Shown in pieces: positions 41,520 through 49,849 of a stretch of 64,000 bases of DNA. Location: assembly GCF_003755175.1 (NCBI RefSeq), contig NZ_RKHX01000001.1:930001-994000 (forward strand). Direction: 5' to 3'. The notes under the pieces are model-generated. The model saw only the letters and a list, made by a program, of their open reading frames with translations. It was not told the DNA's origin and searched no databases. A program made the position numbers and the translations under genes. The stretch's first letter is position 1, and each line of letters starts with the position of its first letter. Origin of the DNA: Cellulomonas sp. PhB150 (GTDB taxonomy: Bacteria > Actinomycetota > Actinomycetes > Actinomycetales > Cellulomonadaceae).

Positions 41520-42935
41520 TCAGCCGGCGGCGTCGATCGCCGCCTGGCCGGTCTTGTTCGCCTCGTCGAGCAGCTTGTCGACGTCGGCGTTCTTGTCCGT
41601 GATCACGGCCTGCACCACGGGGACCAGCGCGTTGTACAGGTCCTGGACCGAGGCCGAGGCCTCAGGAACCAGCTTCTGCGTGAACATGACGTCCGTGTAG
41701 CCCTTCATGTCGTCGAGGGGGACGTTGATGTAGTCCTTGATCCACTCCTGCGACTCCTTGTAGTTCTCCTCGCTGAAGATGGGGAGAACGGGCGTGCCGA
41801 CGGCCTGGGCCGGGTCGGCCTCGGCGCGGGTCTTCGCGTCGGCGACGGCCTGCGTCTGGTCCTGCAGCTTGGACAGGTACCACCAGTCGATCCACTTGAC
41901 CGCGGCGTCCTTCTGGGCGTCCGTCGAGTCCTTCGTGACGGCGGCCAGGGTGCCACCCGTCAGCGCGCCGCCACCGTTGTCGGTGGGGATCGCCGTCAGG
42001 CCGTAGCCCCAGTCGGCGTCGACGCCGTTGCCCTCGACCAGCGCGTTGTAGACGTCGGAGCCCGACGTGTACATGGCGAGCTCGCCACCGCCGAACGCGG
42101 CGTTGATCTCACCCCAGCCGAGGTCGGCGCGGGCGAGCAGCGAGTTGTCCTCCCACCGCAGGGCCTTGAGCCACTCGAGGTGGGCCTTGACCGCGGGGTC
42201 GGTGAGCGTGGCGGTGTACTTGCCGTCGCCCGCCGAGGTCTCGATGAGGCCCCCGCGCGAGTTGGCGCCTGCAGCGAGCTGCCAGCCACCCGACGCGTCG
42301 AGCGCCATCGTCGCGTAGCCCGCGACGCCGGTCTTGTCGTGGATCGCCTTGGCGTCCTCGCGGACCTGGTCCCACGTCGTCGGCGGCTTGTCGGGGTCGA
42401 GCCCCGCCTGGGTGAACAGCTTGCGGTTGTAGTGCAGCGCGACCGCGTAGATCGACTTGGCGGGCACGGCGTAGATCTTGCCGTCCGAGCCCTGGCCGTT
42501 GGCGAGCAGCGCCGGGTTGAAGTCGCTGCCGTAGGGCAGGGCCTTCACGTACTGGTCGATGTCGGCCAGCTGGCCGTTCTCGATCAGCGTCTTGCCGTCG
42601 GTCAGCGGGATCTCGAACACGTTCGGCAGCGTGCCGCCGGCGAGCTGGGTGGTGAACGTCGAGTTCTTCCACTCGTAGTCCTCGGACTTCACCGTGATGT
42701 TCGGGTACTTCTCCTGGAACGAGGTGATGCGGTCCGCGAGCTGCTGCTTGGCGGCGTCGTCGGCGGTGGGGAGCAGGCCGGCGACCGTGATCTCCACGGG
42801 CGCGTTCGGGTCGGCGGACGTGGCCGGGCTGCCGCTGTCCGACGTCGTCGGGTCGTCGTCGTTGCTGCACGCCGCCAGCAGGCCGAGGGACATCGTCCCG
42901 GCCATGACGAGCGCGGTGGTGCGATTGAACCTCAT
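41520..42935 (-). CDS. Sugar ABC transporter substrate-binding lipoprotein
   Basis: A 471-residue lipoprotein. The lipobox is LLAAC with the lipidated Cys at 23, followed by an acidic/Ser-rich linker and a family 1 binding fold (ITVAGLLPTADDAAKQQLADR, then HYNRKLFTQAGLDPDKPPTTWDQV). ATG 42935 is chosen because GAAGGAG lies 5 nt upstream; GTG 42941 would directly abut it. It is the first importer gene after the alpha-glucosidase. The likely ligand is a maltose-, trehalose- or isomaltose-type alpha-glucoside, inferred from the neighbour. Confidence 0.9.
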   Translation of the reverse strand: MRFNRTTALVMAGTMSLGLLAACSNDDDPTTSDSGSPATSADPNAPVEITVAGLLPTADDAAKQQLADRITSFQEKYPNITVKSEDYEWKNSTFTTQLAGGTLPNVFEIPLTDGKTLIENGQLADIDQYVKALPYGSDFNPALLANGQGSDGKIYAVPAKSIYAVALHYNRKLFTQAGLDPDKPPTTWDQVREDAKAIHDKTGVAGYATMALDASGGWQLAAGANSRGGLIETSAGDGKYTATLTDPAVKAHLEWLKALRWEDNSLLARADLGWGEINAAFGGGELAMYTSGSDVYNALVEGNGVDADWGYGLTAIPTDNGGGALTGGTLAAVTKDSTDAQKDAAVKWIDWWYLSKLQDQTQAVADAKTRAEADPAQAVGTPVLPIFSEENYKESQEWIKDYINVPLDDMKGYTDVMFTQKLVPEASASVQDLYNALVPVVQAVITDKNADVDKLLDEANKTGQAAIDAAG

Positions 42936-43083
42936 CGTCACTCCTTCGTGAGGTACGTCCTGACCGGTGCCAGGGCCGTGATGGGGAACTTCTGTGCGGT
43001 GGTGCGGGCTGGTGCGGGTCCTGCGAGGTGGTGCTGCCGTCCGTGCCGGGGCTACTGCGGGACGCTCCGGACCGGCCGGCCGC

Positions 43084-44724
43084 CTAGGGGGTCGTGCGGA
43101 GCCACACGGCGGTGTCGCGCGGCAGCTTGCCTGCCACGAGCGGCGCGCTCGCGAGCAGGAGATCGGTGTGCGCCGGCAGGTCCGCCGGCTCGTGGCCCAG
43201 GTTGACGACGCACGCGACGTCCCCCCGGGAGAACGCGAGGACGTCGTCGTCGCTGTCGAGCCACGTCATGGGTCCGTCGCCCAGCGACGGCTCGGCGTGC
43301 CGGTGGGCCAGCACGTCGCGGTACAGGTGCAGCATCGACGTCGCGTCGGACGACTGCGCCTGCACGGTCAGGTCCGCCCAGTCCGCCGGCTGCGGGAGCC
43401 AGGTCGGGTCGGCGCCCTCGGGGCTGAAGCCGTACGGCGCCTGGGTGCCGGCCCACGGCAGGGGCACGCGGCACCCGTCGCGACCCGGGTCGACGCCCTC
43501 GGAGCGGAAGTGCATCGGGTCCTGCAGCAGCTCGCGCGGCAGGTCCTCCACCTCGGGCAGCCCGAGCTCGTCGCCCTGGTACAGGTAGAGCGAGCCGGGC
43601 AGCGCGGCGGTCAGCAGCGCGGCGGCGCGGGCGCGGCGACGGCCGGCGTCGAGGTCGGTCGGTGTGCCGAAGCGCTTGGCGGTGAAGGCGAAGGAGCTGT
43701 CCTCGCGGCCGTACCGCGTCACGGGCCGGGTCACGTCATGGTTGGACAGCACCCAGGTGGCCGGTGCCCCGACGGGTCCGTGCGCCGCGATCGTCATGTC
43801 GATCGACTCGCGCAGCTGCTTGGCGTCCCAGGGGCGGGCCATGAAGTCGAAGTTGAAGGCGGTGTGCATCTCGTCGGGGCGCAGGTACTGCGCGAAGCGC
43901 GAGCGGTCCTGGAGCCACACCTCGCCGACGAGCACGCGCGTGCCCTCGTAGGAGTCGGCGACCGAGCGCCAGGCCCGGTAGACGTCGTGGATCTCGTCGC
44001 GGTCCACGTGCGGGTGCCCGCCGGGGCTGACGTGCTCGGCGTACTCGGGCAGCGTCGCGTCCTTGATGAGCAGGGCCGCGGAGTCGATCCGGATCCCGGC
44101 CACGCCGCGGTCGAACCAGAAGCGCAGGACGTCCTCGAACTCGGCGCGCACCTCGGGGTGGTCCCAGTTGAGGTCGGGCTGCTGGGGGGCGAACAGGTGC
44201 AGGTACCACTCCCCCGGCGTGCCGTCGGGGTTCGTCGTGCGCGTCCAGGTGTTGCCCTGGAAGTCGGACACCCAGCCCGTCGGGATGACCTCGCCGTGCT
44301 CGCCCTTGCCGGGGTGGAACCAGAACCGCTCGCGCTCGGGAGAACCCGGTCCGGCGGCGAGTGCCGCCTGGAACCACGCGTGCTGGTCGGAGACGTGGTT
44401 GGGGACGATGTCGATGATCGTGCGGATGCCGAGTGCGAGCGCCTCGTCGACGAGCGCCTCGGCCTCCTCCAGCGTGCCGAACGCCGGGTCGATCGCGCGG
44501 TAGTCGGCCACGTCGTAGCCGCCGTCGGCCAGCGGCGACACGTACCAGGGGGTCACCCAGATCGCGTCGACACCGAGGTCACGCAGGTACGGCAGGCGTG
44601 CTCGCAGACCCGCCAGGTCGCCCGTGCCGTCGCCGTTGCCGTCGGCGAAGCTGCGGGGGTAGACCTGGTAGATCACGGCGCCGCGCCACCACGTGGGGTC
44701 GGTCTCGGGCTGGGCGTGCGCCAC
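43084..44724 (-). CDS. GH13 alpha-glucosidase
   Basis: A 546-residue cytosolic enzyme without a signal peptide. It hydrolyses alpha-1,4- or alpha-1,6-linked oligosaccharides brought in by the adjacent importer. The four GH13 regions are DIVPNHVSD, GIRIDSAALL (nucleophile Asp near 213), VGEVW (acid/base Glu near 267) and LSNHDVTRP (Asp near 329). QPDLNWDHPEV is typical of oligo-1,6- and alpha-glucosidases. GTG 44724 is chosen; GTG 44811 would add 29 Arg-rich residues. Linkage preference cannot be fixed by eye. Confidence 0.9.
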   Translation of the reverse strand: MAHAQPETDPTWWRGAVIYQVYPRSFADGNGDGTGDLAGLRARLPYLRDLGVDAIWVTPWYVSPLADGGYDVADYRAIDPAFGTLEEAEALVDEALALGIRTIIDIVPNHVSDQHAWFQAALAAGPGSPERERFWFHPGKGEHGEVIPTGWVSDFQGNTWTRTTNPDGTPGEWYLHLFAPQQPDLNWDHPEVRAEFEDVLRFWFDRGVAGIRIDSAALLIKDATLPEYAEHVSPGGHPHVDRDEIHDVYRAWRSVADSYEGTRVLVGEVWLQDRSRFAQYLRPDEMHTAFNFDFMARPWDAKQLRESIDMTIAAHGPVGAPATWVLSNHDVTRPVTRYGREDSSFAFTAKRFGTPTDLDAGRRRARAAALLTAALPGSLYLYQGDELGLPEVEDLPRELLQDPMHFRSEGVDPGRDGCRVPLPWAGTQAPYGFSPEGADPTWLPQPADWADLTVQAQSSDATSMLHLYRDVLAHRHAEPSLGDGPMTWLDSDDDVLAFSRGDVACVVNLGHEPADLPAHTDLLLASAPLVAGKLPRDTAVWLRTTP

Positions 44725-45113
44725 GGGGAGCTCGTCTCTCGTGGGCCGACGACGTCGTCGTGGCCGGTGGGTCGATGTCTGCGGCAGGTCCGCCGCCCAC
44801 TCGTCGTGCACCGTGGCCGGCGCTCGACACCCGAGGACGTCTCTGTCGTGGATGACACTAAAGGACCGAACGAGAAGTACGCAAGAACATGACAGGACAG
44901 TTATCGAAGCGTGACCGAACGTCAGGTCGAACGCGATGAGAACCTGTCGGGCGCTGGCGTGACGTGGGACACAGGCGGCACGCTCGAGCCTCCCGGACAC
45001 GCGATCACCCGGCCGGCCCGGCCCGCAGACGACGAGGCCCGACCGCAGGCTGACGGGCAGCGCGTGCGACCGGGCGGAGGTCGTCGTCGGCAGGCGTCGT
45101 GCGCCCGACGAGG
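44725..45113. promoter_or_regulatory. 389-bp spacer between alpha-glucosidase and lacI-type gene
   Basis: It contains the predicted alpha-glucosidase promoter at 44855-44884 and otherwise no gene I can support. No copy of the CTGCAAG operator of the neighbouring LacI gene was found here by eye. Confidence 0.4.
44855..44884 (-). promoter_or_regulatory. Promoter of the alpha-glucosidase/importer cluster
   Basis: On the minus strand TTGCGT (44884-44879) and TAGTGT (44860-44855) are 18 bp apart. Transcription would start near 44848. Confidence 0.4.
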
Positions 45114-46142
45114 TCAGGAGGCGGGCACGGCCACCCGGACGGGGGCGGGGCCGGTCGAGCCGCGCACCACGAGCTCGGGCTCGAACAGGAGCTCCTCCTG
45201 CGGCACGGACCCGCCGTTGATCTGGTTGACCAGCAGGTCGATCGCCGCGCGGCCCATCGGCTCGATGGGCTGACGGACGGTGGTCAGCGGCGGCTCGGTG
45301 CAGTTCATGAAGGCCGAGTCGTCGTACCCGACGATCGAGATGTCCTCCGGGACGCGCAGGCCCGCCCGCCGGGCGGCGCGGATCGCACCGAGCGCCAGGG
45401 GGTCGCTCGCGCAGACGATGCCCGTGACACCCTCCTTGATCAGGCGCGTCGCTGCGGCCTGCCCGCTCTCGAGCGAGTACGCCGACCTCACGACGTGGCG
45501 CTCGCCCAGCTCGATGCCGAGGCGCTCGGAGACGATCTTCGCCGCGTGCAGCTTGCGCTCGGACGGCACGTGGTCGTTCGGGCCGAGGACGAGGCCGACG
45601 CTCGTGTGGCCCAGCGAGGCGAGGTGCCCGAGCGCCTGCTCGATGGCCACCTCGTCGTCGCACGAGACACGCGGGAACGGCAGGTCCTCGATCGAGGCGT
45701 TGATGAGCACGACGGGCAGGTTGCGGCCGGTCAGGCGCTCGTAGTGGCCGTGCACGGCGTCGCGCTGGGCGTAGTTCCCACCGGCGAACACGATCCCCGA
45801 GACCTGCTGGCCGAGCAGCAGCTCGACGTAGTCGGCCTCGGACACTCCCCCGGCGGTCTGCGTGCACAGCACCGGGGTGAAGCCCTGCTGCGCCAGCGCC
45901 CCTCCGACGACCTCGGCGAACGCGGGGAAGATCGGGTTCTGCAGCTCGGGGAGCACCAGCCCGACGAGGCGGGCGCGCTCGCCGCGGAGCTTGGTCGGGC
46001 GCTCGTAGCCGAGCACGTCGAGCGCCGTGAGGACGGCCTCGCGAGTCTGCTCGGAGACGCCCGGCTTGCCGTTCAGCACGCGGCTGACCGTCGCCTCGGA
46101 GACTCCGACCTTGCGTGCAACCTCTGCGAGACGCCGTGACAT
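45114..46142 (-). CDS. LacI-family transcriptional regulator
   Basis: A 342-residue repressor with helix-turn-helix RLAEVARKVGVSEATVSRVLNGKPGVS at the N-terminus, hinge LGYERPTKLRGERARL and a sensor ending in IVGYDDSAFMNCTEPPLTTVRQP. It is most likely the regulator of the alpha-glucosidase and importer genes downstream on the same strand. ATG 46142 gives the standard N-terminus; ATG 46163 would add seven residues. A 17-bp palindrome (46166-46182) just upstream is probably its own operator. Confidence 0.9.
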   Translation of the reverse strand: MSRRLAEVARKVGVSEATVSRVLNGKPGVSEQTREAVLTALDVLGYERPTKLRGERARLVGLVLPELQNPIFPAFAEVVGGALAQQGFTPVLCTQTAGGVSEADYVELLLGQQVSGIVFAGGNYAQRDAVHGHYERLTGRNLPVVLINASIEDLPFPRVSCDDEVAIEQALGHLASLGHTSVGLVLGPNDHVPSERKLHAAKIVSERLGIELGERHVVRSAYSLESGQAAATRLIKEGVTGIVCASDPLALGAIRAARRAGLRVPEDISIVGYDDSAFMNCTEPPLTTVRQPIEPMGRAAIDLLVNQINGGSVPQEELLFEPELVVRGSTGPAPVRVAVPAS

Positions 46143-46165
46143 GGCGCTCACTCTACGGGTCATGA

Positions 46166-46182
46166 CTGCAAGTTGCTTGCAG
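46166..46182. promoter_or_regulatory. Palindrome upstream of the LacI-family gene
   Basis: CTGCAAG-TTG-CTTGCAG has perfect 7-bp arms. A further TTGCAA centre lies about 10 bp beyond (GTTGCAAGC). It also sits in the spacer toward the Ser/Thr kinase gene, so it may govern both directions. Confidence 0.6.
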
Positions 46183-46254
46183 ATCGTTGCAAGCGGTTCG
46201 CGGGCGCGTCCGCACGGCTCGCACGATTCCACCCGGCCGCGCGCCCGCCTCACC

Positions 46255-47214
46255 GTGCGCGTCGCGCACGGCTCCCCTACGTTCAGGAGGGAAGAGACGA
46301 CAGCGAGGGGGATCCCTCCGCGAACGACGGGACATGCCACGGACACCGAGCTCTCGGGGCGACCCGGGCCCGCCACCACGACGCTCGGGCGGCGCTACCG
46401 CATCACGTCCCGGCTCGGCGCGGGCGGCTCGGGCGAGGTGTTCCGCGCGATCGACCTCCGCCTCGGCCGACCGGTCGCACTCAAGGTGTTCGCACTGGAC
46501 GACGCGTCCCCGCAGGACGTGCGCCGGTACGCGCAGGAGGCGCGGGTGCTCGCCGGCCTGCGCCACCCGGGCCTCGTCGCCCTGTTCGACGTCGGCGCGG
46601 ACCAGGTCCCCGCACTCGGCCCGGTCGCCTACCTCGCCATGGAGCTCATCGAGGGCACCACGCTGCGCGACACGATCGCCCAGGGCGCGCTGCCGGCCGG
46701 CGTCACGGCCGAGGTCGGCCACCAGCTGGCGCTCGCGCTGGCCCACGCGCACGCTGCGGGCGTCGTGCACCGGGACGTCAAGCCGTCCAACGTGCTGGTC
46801 GCCGAGCCCGACGGCGCTCCCGTGGTGATGGACCAGCCCGTGCTCACCGTCGTGCTCGCCGACTTCGGGATCGCGACCACCCGGACCCGGTCAGGGCCGG
46901 CGAACCGCGGCCCGGCGGTCTCGTCGGGCACCGCGTCCTACCACTCGCCCGAGCAGGCGCTCGGGCAGGCCGTCGGACCGGCGTCCGACGTGTACTCGCT
47001 CGGCCTGGTGCTGCTCGAGTGCCGCACCGGCTCGCGCACCTACCCGGGCGCGCCGCTCGCGAGCTCGCTCGCGCGGCTGCTCGGTCCGGTGCCGGTCCCG
47101 CAGGACCTGGGACGCGACTGGGTGCGGCTGCTGACGGCGATGACCGCGGCGGACGCCGACGACCGACCGCCGCTCACGGCCGTGGCCGCCGAGCTGCGCG
47201 CGCTGCGCGGCTGA
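46255..47214 (+). CDS. Soluble Ser/Thr protein kinase
   Basis: A kinase of about 319 residues. It has glycine loop LGAGGSGEVF, ATP-binding Lys in VALKVF, catalytic loop VVHRDVKPSNVL, ADFGIATT as the metal-binding loop and SGTASYHSPEQ in the activation segment. The domain ends at the stop. No membrane helix or PASTA repeats follow, unlike PknB-type kinases. The start is uncertain: GTG 46255 is the nearest in-frame start before the domain. A TACGTT box at 46278-46283 would place the transcript start after it, and ATG 46334 is out of frame. Substrates are unknown. Confidence 0.85.
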   Translation: MRVAHGSPTFRREETTARGIPPRTTGHATDTELSGRPGPATTTLGRRYRITSRLGAGGSGEVFRAIDLRLGRPVALKVFALDDASPQDVRRYAQEARVLAGLRHPGLVALFDVGADQVPALGPVAYLAMELIEGTTLRDTIAQGALPAGVTAEVGHQLALALAHAHAAGVVHRDVKPSNVLVAEPDGAPVVMDQPVLTVVLADFGIATTRTRSGPANRGPAVSSGTASYHSPEQALGQAVGPASDVYSLGLVLLECRTGSRTYPGAPLASSLARLLGPVPVPQDLGRDWVRLLTAMTAADADDRPPLTAVAAELRALRG

Positions 47215-47216
47215 CC

Positions 47217-47726
47217 TCAGACCGACGCGCGCTCGTCGGCGAGCACGTCCGCGATCTCGGCCGCCCAGCGCTCGATCGCGGGGAAGTCGCGGTGGTCGCC
47301 GTCGCGTCCCCGTGCGCCGGCGATGATCGCGCGCTCGGTGAAGCTCAGGACGGACCGGTCCAGCCGGCCGCGAAAGCTGCGGTGCCCGCGCGCGCCGATC
47401 GTCGCGCCCAGCGCCGCGATCTCGTGGGGCGAGTTGGCCGCGGCCGCGGGCTGGGTCGCCAGGCCCGACGAGAAGAGCCAGACCGGCCGCGCCGCGAGGG
47501 CGTCGCGCTCGCGCGCCACCAGCTCCCGCGCGGCGGGCAGCCAGTGCGCGGTGTAGACCGCCGAGCCGACGACGACCGCGTCGTAGCCCGCGACGTCGGT
47601 GACGTCCTCGACGTCGCGCACGTCGACCGCGTTGCCGCGTGCGCGCAGCACCTGCGCGACGGCCTCGCCGATCTCCTGCGTCGCCCCGTGGCGCGACGCC
47701 ACGGCCACCAGCACCCAAGCTCCCAC
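47217..47726 (-). CDS. Flavodoxin-domain protein (HemG-like)
   Basis: A 169-residue flavodoxin-like protein. VLVAVASRHGATQEIGEAVAQVL is the FMN phosphate loop, and VVVGSAVYTAHWLPAARELV and VWLFSSGLAT are further FMN-contacting segments. This pattern is shared by menaquinone-dependent protoporphyrinogen dehydrogenase (HemG) relatives, but in an organism with the coproporphyrin route that activity is doubtful. I place the start at GTG 47726, which has AGGAGG 6 nt upstream; ATG 47753 lacks one. A MarR regulator gene lies 69 nt upstream on the same strand. Confidence 0.82.
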   Translation of the reverse strand: MGAWVLVAVASRHGATQEIGEAVAQVLRARGNAVDVRDVEDVTDVAGYDAVVVGSAVYTAHWLPAARELVARERDALAARPVWLFSSGLATQPAAAANSPHEIAALGATIGARGHRSFRGRLDRSVLSFTERAIIAGARGRDGDHRDFPAIERWAAEIADVLADERASV

Positions 47727-47795
47727 CGCACACCTCCTGGCCTCGGCCTCCATCGTCCGTCGCAGGGGCGCCGCCCGCGTGGGCCGGAGGTCCCG

Positions 47796-48269
47796 TCAGG
47801 AGTCGGGGATGCCGGCCTGGGCCGCGCGCAGCTTGTCGGTCAAGGCCTTCAGCGTCGCGAGCTCGTCGGCGTCCAGCGCTCCGCCGACGAAGTGCCGGAT
47901 CGAGCGGGCGTGCGCTCGTCCGACCTCGCGCTGCAGGGCGGCACCCGCGGGGGTGAGCGTCACCGCGACGCCGCGACCGTCGCCCTCGACCGGACCCCGC
48001 GTGACCCAGCCGTCGACCTCGAGGCGCTCGACGAGCCGCGAGAGGCTCGGCTGCGTGAGCAGGCTGTGCTCCGCGAGCTCGCGCAGCCGGGCCGAGCCGC
48101 CCGGGCAGCCGGAGAGCGTGAAGAGCACGTCGTACTCGCGGATGGTCAGCGGCCCCCACACGTCGTCGCGCTGGAACCGGCGCATGAGCGCCACCTGCGC
48201 GCGGAACAGCGACTCCCAGGCCTGCGCGGCCTCGCGCGTGCCCGGCTGCTTGCGGCCCTCGTCGGCCAT
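47796..48269 (-). CDS. MarR-family transcriptional regulator
   Basis: A 157-residue winged-helix regulator: WGPLTIREYDVLFTLSGCP, recognition region LLTQPSLSRLVERLEVDGWVTR and wing VEGDGRGVAVTLTPAG. Helical ends mediate dimerisation. ATG 48269 follows GGAGG; longer starts lack one. A perfect 18-bp palindrome lies 12 nt upstream, so autoregulation is expected, and the flavodoxin gene downstream is its likely target. The ligand is unknown. Confidence 0.9.
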   Translation of the reverse strand: MADEGRKQPGTREAAQAWESLFRAQVALMRRFQRDDVWGPLTIREYDVLFTLSGCPGGSARLRELAEHSLLTQPSLSRLVERLEVDGWVTRGPVEGDGRGVAVTLTPAGAALQREVGRAHARSIRHFVGGALDADELATLKALTDKLRAAQAGIPDS

Positions 48270-48281
48270 GCCGTCCTCCGT

Positions 48282-48299
48282 TCCATGCGTACGCATGGA
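48282..48299. promoter_or_regulatory. Perfect 18-bp palindrome, probable MarR operator
   Basis: TCCATGCGTACGCATGGA is fully symmetric. It is 12 bp before the MarR start codon and about 40 bp before the divergent -10 box at 48341, so it may affect both genes. Confidence 0.75.
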
Positions 48300-48340
48300 C
48301 CAACCGCGCGACACCCGGTGATGTTCCCCGCTCGTCCCAC

Positions 48341-48346
48341 TACATT
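48341..48346 (+). promoter_or_regulatory. -10 box of leaderless NYN-domain gene
   Basis: TACATT ends 7 nt before ATG 48353. There is no Shine-Dalgarno sequence. Confidence 0.55.
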
Positions 48347-48352
48347 GGCGGC

Positions 48353-48928
48353 ATGAGCACCGAGGACGCGGTCCGCACCACCTACGTGATCGTCGACGGC
48401 GAGAACATCGACGCCACCCTCGGGTCCAGCATCCTCGGCGGTCGGCCGGCCCCGGACCAGCGCCCGCGCTGGGACCGGATCCTCAGCTTCGCGAAGCAGG
48501 AGTGGGCGCAGCCGGTCAAGGCGCTGTTCTTCCTCAACGCGTCCAACGGCTCGCTGCCGATGCAGTTCATCCAGGCGCTGACCGCGATGGAGTACCAGGT
48601 CATCCCGCTGTCCGGCGAGTCGTACGAGAAGGTCGTCGACATCGGCATCAAGCGCACCCTCGCGGCCATCGCGCTGCGCGAGGGCGACGTGCTGCTGGCC
48701 AGCCACGACGGCGACTTCGCGCCCGAGGTCGAGGTGCTGGTCGACGACGAGGACCGGCGGGTCGGCCTGCTGGCGTTCCGCGAGTTCACCAGCGGGTCGC
48801 TCGCCTCGCTCACCGCCCGCGGCCTGCAGACGTTCGACCTCGAGTACGACGTCAAGGCGTTCAACGTCCAGCTGCCGCGCCTGCGGATCATCCCGCTCGA
48901 CGAGTTCGACCCGCTGCGCTACCTCTGA
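48353..48928 (+). CDS. NYN-domain protein, putative PIN-like ribonuclease
   Basis: A 191-residue protein made of one NYN domain. Acidic residues sit in VIVDGENID, VVDIGIKRTLAAIA and SHDGDFAPEVEVL, the expected metal-binding positions of PIN-like nucleases. The family is thought to act on RNA, and no partner domain or antitoxin is present. It is transcribed away from the MarR gene and followed by repeats and a hairpin before the next gene. A target is not known. Confidence 0.87.
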   Translation: MSTEDAVRTTYVIVDGENIDATLGSSILGGRPAPDQRPRWDRILSFAKQEWAQPVKALFFLNASNGSLPMQFIQALTAMEYQVIPLSGESYEKVVDIGIKRTLAAIALREGDVLLASHDGDFAPEVEVLVDDEDRRVGLLAFREFTSGSLASLTARGLQTFDLEYDVKAFNVQLPRLRIIPLDEFDPLRYL

Positions 48929-48970
48929 GCCGGATGGCCCGACGTGGCGCAGGTCACAGCCGCGTAACTC

Positions 48971-49003
48971 TTACCTAGTACCGGGGTCGATTTACCTAGT
49001 ACC
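48971..49003. repeat. Two 12-bp direct repeats 21 bp apart
   Basis: TTACCTAGTACC occurs at 48971-48982 and 48992-49003, two helical turns apart, in an otherwise very GC-rich spacer. It looks like a dimeric operator for the unit at 49162-52639. The regulator is not adjacent. Confidence 0.6.
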
Positions 49004-49050
49004 TCGTGGCCCAGGTGTTTCGCCTGCTGGTAGACAGACCGCGGTCTCGT

Positions 49051-49113
49051 CCCGGGCAGGGCTCGCGCGCGGTCGTCAACGGCGACGAAGCGCGCGCGAA
49101 CCCCTGCCCCGGG
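49051..49113 (+). repeat. Long imperfect hairpin in the leader of the envelope unit
   Basis: CCCGGGCAGGG and TCGCGCGCG (49051-49071) pair with 49091-49113, giving about 20 base pairs with one bulge and one mismatch around an 18- to 19-nt loop. It lies 120 nt after the NYN stop and 48 nt before the next ATG. It can be a terminator or a leader structure. Confidence 0.5.
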
Positions 49114-49161
49114 CGGACCAGTCATCCGGTCGTTCCAGAGGTTCACCACATCGAGGTGGTC

Positions 49162-49848
49162 ATGAGGCGGTACATCTTGGCGGGACTCGTTCTCGCCGTC
49201 CTGACGACGTTGCTCGTCGTCCTCTCCGACGCGCTCGGGCTCGACACCGAGGGCATCGCGCTGCTCGGTGGCGCGCTCGGCGGAGCACTCGGCCTCGTGC
49301 CGGACCGCTCCCCCGCGCAGCGCGCGGGGGCCTTCATCGTCGGCTTCGTCGCGGCCTGGGTCGGCTACGGCCTGCGGGCCGCGGTGCTGCCCGACGCCAC
49401 GGCGGGACGCGCGATCGCGGTCCTGGTCGTGCTCCTGGTCTGCCTCGCCGTCGGTGCCGCCACCCGCGGCCGCCTGCCCCTGTGGGCGACGCTTCTCGGC
49501 GCCGCCGCGATGGCGGGCGCCTACGAGACCACGTACGCCGCCGACCCGACGGCGTTCATCTCCTCGTCCGCCGCGACGGCCACCTCGATCCTCGTCGCCG
49601 CCGGCGCCGGTTTCGTCGCCACGTCGCTGCTCGGCCCGCAGGTCGAGCGCGAGCGCGAGAACGAGCGCTCCGCCGCCCGGCACGCCGAGACCGCGCCGGC
49701 GACCGAGGTCGCTCCCGAGCTCGAGAACGCCCACGCGATGGCCGTCGAGACCCCCGCGAACGGCACCCCCCAGGTGGGGTCGACCGCCGAGAACCGTCGG
49801 CCCGGCATCGCCCCGTACCTTCCCCTGCAGCCCCGCCCGGAGGCCTGA
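49162..49848 (+). CDS. Multi-helix membrane protein of unknown function
   Basis: A 228-residue protein with five to six hydrophobic segments in the first 170 residues, rich in Gly and Ala (LLGGALGGALGLVP, then FIVGFVAAWVGYGL). A hydrophilic cytoplasmic tail rich in Glu, Ala and Pro follows (about 175-228). I recognise no family. ATG 49162 has GAGGTGG upstream; frames starting earlier run through the hairpin. It is followed after one nucleotide by the repeat protein gene, so the two proteins probably act together. Confidence 0.75.
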   Translation: MRRYILAGLVLAVLTTLLVVLSDALGLDTEGIALLGGALGGALGLVPDRSPAQRAGAFIVGFVAAWVGYGLRAAVLPDATAGRAIAVLVVLLVCLAVGAATRGRLPLWATLLGAAAMAGAYETTYAADPTAFISSSAATATSILVAAGAGFVATSLLGPQVERERENERSAARHAETAPATEVAPELENAHAMAVETPANGTPQVGSTAENRRPGIAPYLPLQPRPEA

Positions 49849-49849
49849 C

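Noticed and set aside
46334-46828. ATG 46334 frame as the kinase or a separate gene
   Set aside because: Its translation is Arg/Ser/Pro-rich with no kinase motif. The kinase domain lies in another frame.
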